DNA from: Natribaculum breve
GTDB taxonomy: Archaea > Halobacteriota > Halobacteria > Halobacteriales > Natrialbaceae
DNA: 64,000 nt
Reading direction: 5' to 3'
NCBI RefSeq assembly: GCF_023008585.1
Contig: NZ_CP095390.1
Coordinates: 3,038,001-3,102,000 of the forward strand
Below are positions 7,075-14,795 of the stretch, in pieces. The notes beneath the pieces were generated by a model. That model was given only the letters and a program-made list of their open reading frames with translations. It was not told the origin of the DNA and made no database searches. Positions within the stretch are counted from its first letter, which is position 1. Each line of letters starts with the position of its first letter. Position numbers and translations under genes: made by a program.

Positions 7075-8418
7075 CTAGACGAGGCTGGCGCCGTCGAACT
7101 CGCCGCGGCTGAACTCGACGTCCATCAACTCGAGGATGGTCGGCGCGATGTCGTAGAGGTCTGCGTCACCGATCGAGGCGTCGGGGTCGTCGATGAACAG
7201 GGCGGTGTCGTCGAAGCTGTGCATGCCGTTTCGCGGGCCGGTGTCGAACACCTCGTCGCCGCCTTTGAACCCGGCTTTGAAGTCGAACCCGTGTGCCGGG
7301 ATGGCGACGAGGTCGGGCGCGATATCGTCGTGGTCGCCGCGGAAGGCGTCCTCGTGTTCGACGACGCGCTCGACGACCTGCTGGCCGTCCGGCCCCTCGA
7401 GGTTCTCGAGCATCTCCCTGAGTTCGTCGCGGACCTCGTCGTACTCCTCTTCCGGCACGGACCCGCGGGGTTCCCTGCCCTCGAGGTTGACGTAGAACCG
7501 GCCGGGGATGAACGAGTACGCGCGCGTCTCGTCTGCGATGTCGTCGAGTTCCTCGGGGTCGTCGGTGTCGAACGAGAGCCACCCCTGTTCCTGGAGCCAC
7601 GCGTTGAAGTGGACCTCGTAGTCGAGGCTGGTGAAGCCGTGGTCCGAGGCGACGATCAGGGTCGCGTCGTCGGGCAGCATCTCGCGCAGCTGGCCGACGT
7701 AGTCGTCGAGTTTGCGGTAGAACTCGAGGAACTCCTCTCTGTACTCGCCGTCGCGTTCGTAGTCTTTGAACAGGAAGTGGTTGACCCGGTCGGTGGTCAT
7801 GAAGACGCCGAAAAAGAGGTCCCAGTCGTCCTGTTCGATGTAGTGGGAGAACGCCTCGAAGCGAGCGTCGATCGTCTCGTGGGCGTCCTCGACGAACGCC
7901 GTCTTGTCCTCCTCGTGGCCGAGTTTCGGATCGACGTCGATCCGGTAGTCGATCGACTCGAGGTAGTCGCGGACGTCGTCGGGGAACGCCGCCGTCTCGA
8001 GGTCGGGCGAGAGAAAACCCGAGACCATCCGCTGGACGTTGCGCTGTGGCGGGAACGTGACCGGGACGTTCATCACGGTCGCGTTGCGTCCGTCGTCGGT
8101 GACGCGATCCCAGAGGCGCGGTGCCTGCACCTCACGTCCCATCGGGACGTAGGTGTCGTAGGTGCCGACCTCGCGGTCCTGGAAGCCGTAGACGCCGGTC
8201 TCTCCGGGATTCATCCCCGTCGTCAGCGATGGCCAGCAGGCGCTGGACTCCGGCGGCACGATACTCGAGATTTCGCTTGCAGTTCCCTCGTCGGCGAGTG
8301 CCGCGAAGTTGGGGAACTCCTCGGGATTGTCCGCGAGGAGACTGTACGGCACGCCGTCGATTCCGATAAAGGCGACGCGGGGGTTCCCATCGCCCCGAAG
8401 TCGGTCGAATAGACCCAT
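7075..8418 (-). CDS. Alkaline phosphatase superfamily protein (phosphodiesterase/nucleotide pyrophosphatase type)
   Basis: The ATG at 8416-8418 gives MGLFDRLRGDGNPRVAFIGI and 447 residues; an upstream in-frame ATG would add nine residues. The metal-binding Asp is in FIGIDGVPYSLL (about residue 20). The nucleophile region is PPESSACWPSLTTGMNPGETG, and a later ASDHGFTSLDYEVHFN carries the paired Asp/His metal ligands. A third His lies in NGMHSF near the C-terminus. This arrangement is that of type I phosphodiesterase/nucleotide pyrophosphatases. Haloarchaeal paralogues often occur near cell-surface sugar genes, but none are present here. The substrate is not known. Confidence 0.85.
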   Translation of the reverse strand: MGLFDRLRGDGNPRVAFIGIDGVPYSLLADNPEEFPNFAALADEGTASEISSIVPPESSACWPSLTTGMNPGETGVYGFQDREVGTYDTYVPMGREVQAPRLWDRVTDDGRNATVMNVPVTFPPQRNVQRMVSGFLSPDLETAAFPDDVRDYLESIDYRIDVDPKLGHEEDKTAFVEDAHETIDARFEAFSHYIEQDDWDLFFGVFMTTDRVNHFLFKDYERDGEYREEFLEFYRKLDDYVGQLREMLPDDATLIVASDHGFTSLDYEVHFNAWLQEQGWLSFDTDDPEELDDIADETRAYSFIPGRFYVNLEGREPRGSVPEEEYDEVRDELREMLENLEGPDGQQVVERVVEHEDAFRGDHDDIAPDLVAIPAHGFDFKAGFKGGDEVFDTGPRNGMHSFDDTALFIDDPDASIGDADLYDIAPTILELMDVEFSRGEFDGASLV

Positions 8419-8595
8419 GAAGGGCCGTAGTTCGAGGGGATACAAGAAGGTTCGTCTCTAGACACTGTTTTCGAGAATCTACGACGTGACGGCGTCGACG
8501 CGCCGCTCGACTCAAGCGGGTGGAGGGGTGGAGGGCGACTCGAGCGGGGTAGCCGTCTGTAACCGCGGCCGTCCGTGATCGTCGAACGGCTACGG

Positions 8596-8727
8596 TCAGT
8601 CCCGGTCCCGGCGGTTGCCCGGTGCGTCGGGGTCGAAGTTCACCGGGACGACGGTCGGATGCGCCATGCCAGTACCGGACTCGGGGGCGTCCGTGGCTGG
8701 CTTCGCGGGCGGGTTCTTCGTTGCCAT
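8596..8727 (-). CDS. Small Pro-rich protein, 43 residues, unknown
   Basis: An open frame reads MATKNPPAKPATDAPESGTG and continues through HPTVVPVNFDPDAP to RDRD and a TGA. It is short but has haloarchaeal composition (Pro, Asp, Ala) and sits alone in a 560-base gap. On the minus strand an AT-rich TAATTTTATT at about 8752-8761 is 25-34 bases upstream of the ATG, the expected TATA distance for a leaderless gene. No domain is recognised. It could be a real small protein or chance. Confidence 0.45.
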   Translation of the reverse strand: MATKNPPAKPATDAPESGTGMAHPTVVPVNFDPDAPGNRRDRD

Positions 8728-8872
8728 AACAGGTGTATATCGTCCCTCGTGGACAATAAAATTACTCATGCTCATAACTCATCGCCGAATGGGGGCGCAT
8801 AACTCGCGTGAATCCGAATCACCACGGCGGCGCAGAACGGATCGAACGACGGCCACCTGCCGTCGTCGGCTT

Positions 8873-8983
8873 ATACTGCCGGACAACACGGTTCAGCCGT
8901 CGATCGCACTCGAGACGCCGTCGTCGGCGACGACGGCCGTCGAGACGCGATCGAGTAGTCACTGACCGTTGTCCGGTAGTACT
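8873..8983. repeat. Intergenic inverted-repeat element, family 1 (copy 1a)
   Basis: An imperfect inverted repeat of about 110 bp has ends ATACTGCCGGACAACACGGT and, at the other side, ACCGTTGTCCGGTAGTACT. The centre holds a second palindrome (GCCGTCGTCGGCGACGACGG). Related copies are at 10792-10950, 25697-25782, 44368-44480 and a fragment at 49132-49154. The TAG stop of ppa lies at the right end of this copy. Confidence 0.8.
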
Positions 8984-9515
8984 ACTGGAAGTTCTCTTCG
9001 TAGAGGTCCTGTGCGTGCTCGATCGCGTCGTAGGCGGCCTGTCTGTCCTCCCAGCCGAGGGTCTCGACTTCCTTGCCTTCCTCTAGGTTCTTGTAGGTCG
9101 CGAAGAACTCGTCGATCTCGTCTTTGAGCTGCTGGGGGATGTCCTCTAAGTCCTCGATGTGGTCGTACCGGGGGTCCTCGGTGGGGACGGCGATGACCTT
9201 GTCGTCCTGTTCGCCGTCGTCGTCCATCTTCATCAGCGCGACCGGGCGTGCCTCGACGACACAGCCGGGGAACGTCTGGTCCTCGACGAGCACGAGCACG
9301 TCGAAGGGATCCTCGTCGTCGTAGTAGCTCTGTGGGATGAAGCCGTAGTCGCTCGGGTAGTGGACGTTGCTGTGGAGCACGCGGTCCAGGACGACGCCCG
9401 GCACGTCCTTGTCGTACTCGTACTTGTTGCGCTCGCCTTTGAGACACTCCACGACGGCGTAGATCTCTTCTGGCGGATTCGGTCCGGTCTCGAGGTCTTC
9501 CCAGAGATTCACCAT
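8982..9515 (-). CDS. ppa: Inorganic pyrophosphatase, family I
   Basis: At 177 residues it has the normal length of soluble family I pyrophosphatases. The signature region is DEDPFDVLVLVED (about residues 66-78), carrying metal-binding Asp residues. The upstream NVHYPSDYGFIPQSYY and later VPTEDPRYDHIEDLEDIP are also family hallmarks. It hydrolyses the pyrophosphate released by biosynthetic reactions in the cytoplasm. The protein is strongly acidic, as usual in haloarchaea. Its stop codon is embedded in the end of repeat copy 1a, so its 3' untranslated region would be the hairpin-forming element. Confidence 0.97.
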   Translation of the reverse strand: MVNLWEDLETGPNPPEEIYAVVECLKGERNKYEYDKDVPGVVLDRVLHSNVHYPSDYGFIPQSYYDDEDPFDVLVLVEDQTFPGCVVEARPVALMKMDDDGEQDDKVIAVPTEDPRYDHIEDLEDIPQQLKDEIDEFFATYKNLEEGKEVETLGWEDRQAAYDAIEHAQDLYEENFQ

Positions 9516-9693
9516 ACGTTTTCGACTCTGCGGTCGATCAAAAAGTACTTTCGTAATCGAGTTTCAAATAGATCTGACGGCTACCTGGCGTCTGACCGAC
9601 AGTGGTAACGGGCAACTCGTCGGTCTCGGCTACGGTACGTCGATTCGGATCGAGCGCTGACGATCGATCTGAACGGAAGAATAGTTGGGAAGT

Positions 9694-9701
9694 CTTAAAT
9701 A
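9694..9701 (+). promoter_or_regulatory. TATA box of the PadR-like gene
   Basis: CTTAAATA lies 23-30 bases before the ATG at 9724, the spacing expected for a leaderless haloarchaeal transcript. Confidence 0.6.
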
Positions 9702-9723
9702 GTCAGGTGACATTTACGAAACT

Positions 9724-10092
9724 ATGTCAGAGGCACAATCAATCACCGGCAGCAAGGGCATCGCACGCGAACTCACCGCGTTTCAGAACAACATTCTCGT
9801 CATCCTCGCGAAAGAGCCGATGTACGGACTGGCCATCAAGCGAGAACTCGAGGATTACTACGGAACCGAAGTGAACCACGGTCGACTCTACCCGAACCTC
9901 GACGAACTCGTCGACCTCGGACTCGTCGAAAAGAGCGAACTCGACAAACGCACCAACCAGTACTCCCTGACCGACGACGGCTACGAGGCCGTCCTCGACG
10001 GCATCCAGTGGACGTTCTCGAAGGTCGTCACGGGCGACGACCGCGCCGAGGAGATCCACGACCTCGTCGACGAGAGCTACAGTAACGACTGA
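9724..10092 (+). CDS. PadR family winged-helix transcriptional regulator
   Basis: The 122-residue protein has a PadR-type winged helix. ELTAFQNNILVILAKEPMYG leads into LAIKRELEDYYGTEVNHGRL, the recognition helix is in RLYPNLDELVDLGLVEKSE, and the wing is in RTNQYSLTDDG. The family usually represses or activates neighbouring genes. No coregulated partner is obvious, since the next gene is convergent. The C-terminus is short and acidic, without the long dimerising helix of larger PadR proteins. A TATA box 23-30 bases upstream of the ATG supports this start. The second PadR-like protein in the window (27070-27597) shares the RLYxNLDELVD motif. Confidence 0.88.
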   Translation: MSEAQSITGSKGIARELTAFQNNILVILAKEPMYGLAIKRELEDYYGTEVNHGRLYPNLDELVDLGLVEKSELDKRTNQYSLTDDGYEAVLDGIQWTFSKVVTGDDRAEEIHDLVDESYSND

Positions 10093-10107
10093 AACGAGTC
10101 GCCCGTA

Positions 10108-10722
10108 TCAGCCGTTGCGGTACTGACGACCGAATTCGGGCACCGGTTCGTCGGCCGTCTCGAACACGAGTCTGATCGACTCGTCGACCACGGCTCGCTG
10201 GTTCTCGGACGGCCACGCGTTTCTCACGAAGTACTCGGTGAGAAACTCCGCTATCTCGTCGGCCGTCGCCGACGCGATCGGGCGAGCGTAGTGGTTGCCC
10301 ATGAAGTCCGCGAACGCGGCGGCGTTGTCGCCGTGGACGTCGCCGTGTTCCTCGCGAACCGCTTCGACGAGCCGACGGTTCTCGGCGTCGAGTTCGCTCC
10401 AGTCGTCGGGATCTCCCGTCCCCTCGAGTGGGATCTCGACCGCGCGCGAGACGTCCTGGATGCGATCCGTGCGAATCGTGCCGTCCTCGAGCCACTCCTC
10501 GGGGTGGACCACGAGCACGTCGCCGTCCTCGTCCTCGCGGATTCGGGCCGTAAACTCGTGTGCTCCGAGGATGTCCGCCCGCTTTTCCCGGTGGGCGTCT
10601 CGCTCGTTCTCGTCGACGGCGGTTCTCGCCAGCCGCGTGAGCCGTTCGGCCTCGTCGACGGTCTCTTCCGGGAGTTCGCCCTCCTCGGCGTCGTCGGATC
10701 GATCGTTTGCAGCGTCGCTCAT
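10108..10722 (-). CDS. RnhA operon protein (conserved haloarchaeal)
   Basis: This 204-residue acidic protein corresponds to the haloarchaeal gene regularly found next to rnhA and named for that position. It begins with a disordered acidic stretch, followed by a helical block (EETVDEAERLTRLARTAVDE) and conserved segments HEFTARIREDEDGDVLVVHP and FADFMGNHYARPI. No catalytic motif is visible and the function is unknown. It lies downstream of rnhA on the same strand. The 225-base gap between them is occupied by repeat elements, so co-transcription here may be disturbed. Confidence 0.72.
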   Translation of the reverse strand: MSDAANDRSDDAEEGELPEETVDEAERLTRLARTAVDENERDAHREKRADILGAHEFTARIREDEDGDVLVVHPEEWLEDGTIRTDRIQDVSRAVEIPLEGTGDPDDWSELDAENRRLVEAVREEHGDVHGDNAAAFADFMGNHYARPIASATADEIAEFLTEYFVRNAWPSENQRAVVDESIRLVFETADEPVPEFGRQYRNG

Positions 10723-10791
10723 GTCGTTCGGGTGTCGAGCTAGGAGTCGTCGTCGTTTCTCAGTGTCGGTTCGTCGTTCGCGTACTAATCC

Positions 10792-10950
10792 TCGATCGCG
10801 TCTCGACGGCCGTCGTCGCCGACGACGGCGTCTCGAGTGCGAGCGACGGCTGATACGGACCGCTGGCCGTCCCGCAGCGACCGCGTCCAGTCGGTCGCTG
10901 CGGAAAATCGGGACGGCAGACCGTCTGAACCGCGTCGTCCGGCAGTATCA
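10792..10950. repeat. Family 1 inverted repeat (copy 1b), interrupted by a family 2 element
   Basis: The left part (CTCGATCGCGTCTCGACGGC through GCGAGCGACGG) and the right part (AACCGCGTCGTCCGGCAGTA) together make a family 1 element. Between them lies an intact family 2 element (10850-10928). The outer left arm with ACCGGACAAC is missing. The right end gives TGATACTGCC on the minus strand, and its TGA is the stop codon of rnhA. Confidence 0.75.
10850..10928. mobile_element. Nested family 2 inverted-repeat element (copy 2b) flanked by CTGA
   Basis: The element runs from TGATACGGACCGCTGGCCGT to GGGACGGCAGACCGT, and its two halves are complementary. It interrupts a family 1 repeat. CTGA occurs at both junctions (10850-10853 and 10925-10928), and removing the insert plus one CTGA restores the family 1 consensus GGCTGAACCG. 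This is the pattern of a small non-autonomous transposon with a 4-bp target duplication. No transposase is encoded. Confidence 0.65.
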
Positions 10951-11541
10951 CCGGCCGTCGAGCGCTTCGTTCGCGAGCCCGTCCGCGCGGTCGTTGATCT
11001 CCCGCGGGACGTGCTCGATCGTCCACTCGTCGAACGACGAGAGAATCTCGAGGGCGCTGACGCGTTTCTCCCGCAGCTTCGGGTCGTTGGTGTCGTACTC
11101 GCCGCGAATCTGCTTGACGATCAACTCGGAGTCGCCCCGGACGTGGACCTCGTCGTAGCCGTACGCCCGTGCGGCCTCGAGTGCCGCCAGCAGCGCCTCG
11201 TACTCGGCCTGGTTGTTCGTCGCGCGACCGATTCGCTCGCTCTCCTCGGCGACGATGCCGTCTCCGGTGACGATCACCCAGCCGATGGCGGCGGGACCGG
11301 GGTTGCCGCGGGCGGCACCGTCGAAGTAGACGTGCGCGCGGCCGCCGTCCTCCCGGAGGATCGCCTCGACGTCCCGCGGGTTCTCACCCTGGATCACCAC
11401 CTTGTCGTCGTAGGCGACCGCCGTCGCGCCGCCGTGGTGCGCGCGAAAGCGCTCGTGTTCCGTATTGCCCGGTTCGACCGTTACGCCCGCGTCCTCGAGG
11501 CGTTTCCGTGCCTCCTCGACGTCACATTCGATGACCGGCAT
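10948..11541 (-). CDS. rnhA: Ribonuclease HI with N-terminal haloarchaeal domain
   Basis: The ATG at 11539-11541 gives MPVIECDVEEARKRLEDAGV and 197 residues; an upstream ATG would add seven atypical residues. Residues 1-70 form the small N-terminal domain common in haloarchaeal RNase HI. The catalytic core starts at AHVYFDGAARGNPGP (first Asp), continues with NNQAEYEALLAALEAA (Glu), VRGDSELIVKQ (Asp) and ends EINDRADGLANEA (Asp). The enzyme degrades the RNA strand of RNA-DNA hybrids. The TGA stop is part of the end of repeat copy 1b. Confidence 0.95.
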   Translation of the reverse strand: MPVIECDVEEARKRLEDAGVTVEPGNTEHERFRAHHGGATAVAYDDKVVIQGENPRDVEAILREDGGRAHVYFDGAARGNPGPAAIGWVIVTGDGIVAEESERIGRATNNQAEYEALLAALEAARAYGYDEVHVRGDSELIVKQIRGEYDTNDPKLREKRVSALEILSSFDEWTIEHVPREINDRADGLANEALDGR

Positions 11542-11668
11542 CCGTCGCTGTGGTCGCCACAAACCGGCTAAAACCTTTCCGGTTTCGATCCAAAATCGAC
11601 GGCGAGGCGGGTCTTAACCTCTGGTTTTCGCCGGAATCGTCTGAACCGTAGAAAATCCTTCCCAAGGA

Positions 11669-11676
11669 TTTATATA
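11669..11676 (+). promoter_or_regulatory. TATA box of the first TFB gene
   Basis: TTTATATA lies 28-35 bases upstream of the ATG at 11704, preceded by a purine-rich CCCAAGGA in the BRE position. A second AT-rich run (CTATAAAAG) falls around the expected start site. Confidence 0.65.
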
Positions 11677-11703
11677 CGTTCGTGATACTACTATAAAAGT
11701 GCG

Positions 11704-12669
11704 ATGACACGGTCCACCCGCCAGCGGGAGCGAGCGCGCGAGATGGACGAGGTCGAGGAGGAGGAAGAAGGGGTACGTGCCTGCCCCGAATGCGACTCCG
11801 AGAACCTCGTTAAGGACTCCGACCGGGGTGAGCTCATCTGTGAAGACTGTGGGCTCGTCGTGGAAGAAGAAAAGATCGACCCCGGGCCGGAATGGCGGGC
11901 GTTCAACCACCAGGAACGGCAAGAGAAGTCGCGCGTCGGCGCCCCGACGACACAGACGATGCACGACAAGGGGCTGACGACGACCATCGACTGGAAGGAC
12001 AAAGACGCCTACGGGCGGTCGATTTCCTCGAAGAAGCGCAGCCAGATGCACCGGCTGCGCAAGTGGCAAGAACGCATCCGAACCAAAGACGCAGGCGAGC
12101 GAAATCTCCAGTTCGCGCTTTCCGAGATCGATCGGATGGCCTCCGCACTGGGTGTCCCGCGGTCGGTTCGCGAGGTCGCGTCGGTGATCTATCGACGCGC
12201 GCTCAAAGAAGACCTGATCCGTGGGCGATCGATCGAAGGCGTCGCGACGTCGGCGCTGTACGCCGCCTGTCGAAAGGAAGGCATCCCGCGCAGCCTCGAG
12301 GAGATCTCCGAGGTGTCTCGCGTCGAACGTAAAGAGATCGGTCGAACGTATCGGTACATCTCGCAGGAACTCGGCCTCGAGATGAAACCCGTCGACCCGA
12401 AAAAGTACGTCCCGCGCTTCTGTTCTGAACTCGAACTCTCCGAAGAGGTCCAGACCAAGGCCAACGAGATAATCGAGAAGACTGCCGAGGAAGGGTTGCT
12501 CTCCGGCAAATCGCCGACGGGGTACGCTGCCGCTGCGATCTACGCCGCGTCCCTCCTTTGCAACGAGAAGAAGACCCAGCGGGAGGTCGCAGACGTCGCG
12601 CAGGTGACGGAAGTGACGATCCGCAATCGGTACCAGGAACAGATCGAAGCGATGGGAATCCACGGCTAA
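11704..12669 (+). CDS. tfb: Transcription initiation factor IIB (TFB), first copy
   Basis: The 321-residue protein has the whole TFB plan. There is an acidic N-terminus, a zinc ribbon ([10 protein letters not shown] ... [10 protein letters not shown]), and the B-reader/B-linker segment [19 protein letters not shown] with [18 protein letters not shown]. Two cyclin repeats follow, with [14 protein letters not shown] and [20 protein letters not shown] segments; the latter contains the BRE-reading helix-turn-helix. TFB bridges TBP and RNA polymerase at promoters. Haloarchaea carry several TFB genes with partly separate targets. This copy is well separated in sequence from the second copy at 34118-35092. 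A strong TATA box precedes it. Confidence 0.96.
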   Translation: MTRSTRQRERAREMDEVEEEEEGVRACPECDSENLVKDSDRGELICEDCGLVVEEEKIDPGPEWRAFNHQERQEKSRVGAPTTQTMHDKGLTTTIDWKDKDAYGRSISSKKRSQMHRLRKWQERIRTKDAGERNLQFALSEIDRMASALGVPRSVREVASVIYRRALKEDLIRGRSIEGVATSALYAACRKEGIPRSLEEISEVSRVERKEIGRTYRYISQELGLEMKPVDPKKYVPRFCSELELSEEVQTKANEIIEKTAEEGLLSGKSPTGYAAAAIYAASLLCNEKKTQREVADVAQVTEVTIRNRYQEQIEAMGIHG

Positions 12670-12684
12670 CCGCCGTCAGAGACC

Positions 12685-12690
12685 TTTTTT
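12685..12690 (+). terminator. T-tract after the first TFB gene
   Basis: Six T residues follow a GC-rich segment about 16-21 bases after the TFB stop codon, the usual form of an archaeal intrinsic terminator. The next gene (halorhodopsin) is convergent. Confidence 0.5.
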
Positions 12691-12756
12691 CGCGCCAGCG
12701 ACGGCCGGGAAGCGGCTGCTCGAGTTTCCGACGCCGTCGGCGTCGGCGGTCGGCCG

Positions 12757-13563
12757 TCAGTCGTCGGCCGCCGTCGGCGTCCCGAACAGCGTCTTCCGGG
12801 CGACCGTCTCCGGTTCGTCGGCGAGGAATCGCAGCAGGACGAACGCGAAGACGAACTTCGCGCCGACGTCGAGGAGGCTGTACGACCAGGAGGTGACCGC
12901 GAGTCCGGTGGTGCCGGTCCCAAAGAGGGCGAGTCCCTCCGTGCCGAGCGCCCAGACGATCGGATAGCCAAACCACAACACGACTGTCAACAGCTTTAGC
13001 GTGTTGAACAGGTTCTGGACGTCCGGCTCTTGCTCTCGGACGTCTCTGGGCCACTCGACCAGCAGGACGTAGACGACGACGAGGAAAAACGCCGAGCTGA
13101 TCCCGAACCACGCCCAGCGCATCCAGACCGCTTGCGTCGTCAGCGCCGCCGCCAGGCCCGTCACGCACATGCCGACGTCGAAGACGATCGCCGTGAACAG
13201 TTTCGTCGCGTTCGACCCCGCGAGCAGCCCCAGCGCCAGCAAGATTAGCGGCGTCGAGAACGTCCACGTCAGGTATCGACCCCACATCGTGACCGTCTCG
13301 CCGCGACCCGCGATCTCGACGACGCCGATCGTCAACCCGGACGCGAGTCCGAAGTAACTCGAGATCGACACTGCCGGAACGCCGATCGTCGCCGCGAAGA
13401 TCAGCGCGATTCGCGGGTCGGAAACGTTGCGCCCCATGTAGACGAACAGCAGCGTCGCAGCCCCCATCAGTGCGATCATAAACCAGAGCGAACTCGCCAT
13501 CAGCGGCTCGGCGAGGGCGTCTTCGACTGCCGGTTCGAGCGTCAGTGGAACGAGTGTCGTCAT
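12757..13563 (-). CDS. hop: Halorhodopsin, light-driven chloride pump
   Basis: The 268-residue protein has seven membrane helices and closely resembles halorhodopsin. In helix C, RYLTWTFSTPLILLALG holds Thr-Ser-Ala where proton pumps have Asp-Thr-Asp, the halorhodopsin signature for inward chloride transport. LLAGSNATKLFTAI and MCVTGLAAALTTQAVWMRW are further halorhodopsin-like stretches. The Schiff-base Lys is in SLLDVGAKFVFAF of helix G. Retinal comes from the crtY-brp genes just upstream on the same strand. A 17-bp box at 13603-13619 lies 39 bases before the ATG and is nearly identical to one before the crtY transcript, so both are probably controlled together by light or oxygen. Confidence 0.95.
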   Translation of the reverse strand: MTTLVPLTLEPAVEDALAEPLMASSLWFMIALMGAATLLFVYMGRNVSDPRIALIFAATIGVPAVSISSYFGLASGLTIGVVEIAGRGETVTMWGRYLTWTFSTPLILLALGLLAGSNATKLFTAIVFDVGMCVTGLAAALTTQAVWMRWAWFGISSAFFLVVVYVLLVEWPRDVREQEPDVQNLFNTLKLLTVVLWFGYPIVWALGTEGLALFGTGTTGLAVTSWSYSLLDVGAKFVFAFVLLRFLADEPETVARKTLFGTPTAADD

Positions 13564-13602
13564 GGACGACTAGTGTTGGCTCGTCAACCCAATCAGGTCG
13601 GA

Positions 13603-13619
13603 GCCATACCAGTTAGGGT
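13603..13619 (-). promoter_or_regulatory. 17-bp upstream activator-like box of halorhodopsin
   Basis: Read on the minus strand the box is ACCCTAACTGGTATGGC, an imperfect dyad (CCnTA-n5-TAnGG). The other copy at 15837-15853 differs at only two central bases. The position, 39 bases before the ATG, resembles the activator site of the bop promoter in Halobacterium, which is bound by Bat. No clear TATA box lies between the box and the gene, as is also the case for weak, activator-dependent promoters. Confidence 0.6.
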
Positions 13620-13745
13620 ATCCTCTCGAGGTCGTACTGACAGACCTGCATCGCAGGGCGGGCCGTCGTAACGATGGCTGTGAGTCTGTACCGCCGTAAC
13701 CGCGAATCGTCGTGCGGTTGCGTCGGCACCCAGTCACAGCCACCA

Positions 13746-14795
13746 TTATCGGCCGTTCCCCAGCAGACCCTCACGCAGATCGAGCCAGGTGACAAAGAGC
13801 ACGTGTGGAAGCGTCAACACGGCGACGAAGACGAGATAGAGCGCCAGGAGGTCTTCGGGGGCACCGGACGCGTTCGGGACGAGCGCGTAGAGGACGACCG
13901 CGAGGACGAGCGAGAGCGCGGTCAACGGCGCGGCGTCGCGCGCGAATCGACCGAGCACCGCCACCGATCGACCCTCCTCGAGTGCGACGACCGATCGCTC
14001 CTCGAGCAGGAGGTATCGCACGACGTGGCGCAGCGAGTGCCACGCACAGAAGTAGACGCCGATCGCGAGCAACGGCGGGACCGTCGCGAAAAACGCCACC
14101 AGGAGCAGCGTCTCGCCTGCGTCGACGAGCCAGGTCTCGCGGTCTTCTCGTCCGACGCCGGAGACGAGCGAGAGGACGACGAGCGTCCCGAAGCCGACGC
14201 CGAGGACGGCGCGAAACTCGACGGAGAACAGCCCCTCGAGCGTCGCGACCGCGCCGGGATCGAACAGAGAGACGAGCCAGCCGGCGACGAGTCGGTACTG
14301 GTCGGGAAAGGCGAGCAGGGGGACGATCATCGGGATGCCGCCGCGGACGACGAGCGTCTCGACTACGGCGCGTCTCGAACGGCGGGTCGTGCCGACGAGC
14401 CGGAAGCGCGGGTGGAGCTCCCCCTGTCCCCAGTGGAACCAGGTCAGGAGGACGAAGAAGGCGAACGCGAGCGCGGGCTCGAGAAACCACGCGACCGCGT
14501 AGGCACCGCCTGCGAGGAGGTAGACGCCGCCGACGGTCGCCGCCGTCTCGATCGAGAACGGCCCGTCGGTCGCTCGCGACACGAGGAGGTGATCGACCGC
14601 TCCGTGGGGCAGCCCGAGCAGGAGCACGCTGAGCGCGAGCGGAACGAGCTGGTAGGATAGCGGAATCGTCTCGACTGCGAGGACGACGACGAGCGTCGCG
14701 GCGAGTGTCACCCAGCCCGGAAGGAGGGCCAGCCGACGGGCGCTGCTCCGGGCTTCGGACGACACCGCGGTCGTAGACGAGGTGTACGTCGTCAT
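13746..14795 (-). CDS. blh: Brp/Blh family beta-carotene 15,15'-dioxygenase
   Basis: The 349-residue membrane protein has about eight hydrophobic helices. The family histidines are seen in LLGLPHGAVDHLLV (about residue 60), TWFHWGQGELH (about 118-128) and YFCAWHSLRHVVRY (about 265-278). These bind the iron that cleaves beta-carotene into two retinal molecules. It overlaps the end of crtY by four bases (ATGA), so the two are translated together. About 180 bases separate it from halorhodopsin, which has its own box. Retinal made here is the chromophore of the neighbouring pump. Brp is the name used in Halobacterium. Confidence 0.94.
   Translation of the reverse strand: MTTYTSSTTAVSSEARSSARRLALLPGWVTLAATLVVVLAVETIPLSYQLVPLALSVLLLGLPHGAVDHLLVSRATDGPFSIETAATVGGVYLLAGGAYAVAWFLEPALAFAFFVLLTWFHWGQGELHPRFRLVGTTRRSRRAVVETLVVRGGIPMIVPLLAFPDQYRLVAGWLVSLFDPGAVATLEGLFSVEFRAVLGVGFGTLVVLSLVSGVGREDRETWLVDAGETLLLVAFFATVPPLLAIGVYFCAWHSLRHVVRYLLLEERSVVALEEGRSVAVLGRFARDAAPLTALSLVLAVVLYALVPNASGAPEDLLALYLVFVAVLTLPHVLFVTWLDLREGLLGNGR

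Noticed and set aside
8615..8965. 116-codon frame reading through the family 1 repeat
   Set aside because: Its C-terminal part is the translation of the repeat, and similar frames appear at other copies. It is opposite to the plausible 43-codon gene.
10760..11026. 88-codon frame between rnhA and its neighbour
   Set aside because: It is read from the nested repeats and from antisense of rnhA, and is Arg-rich.
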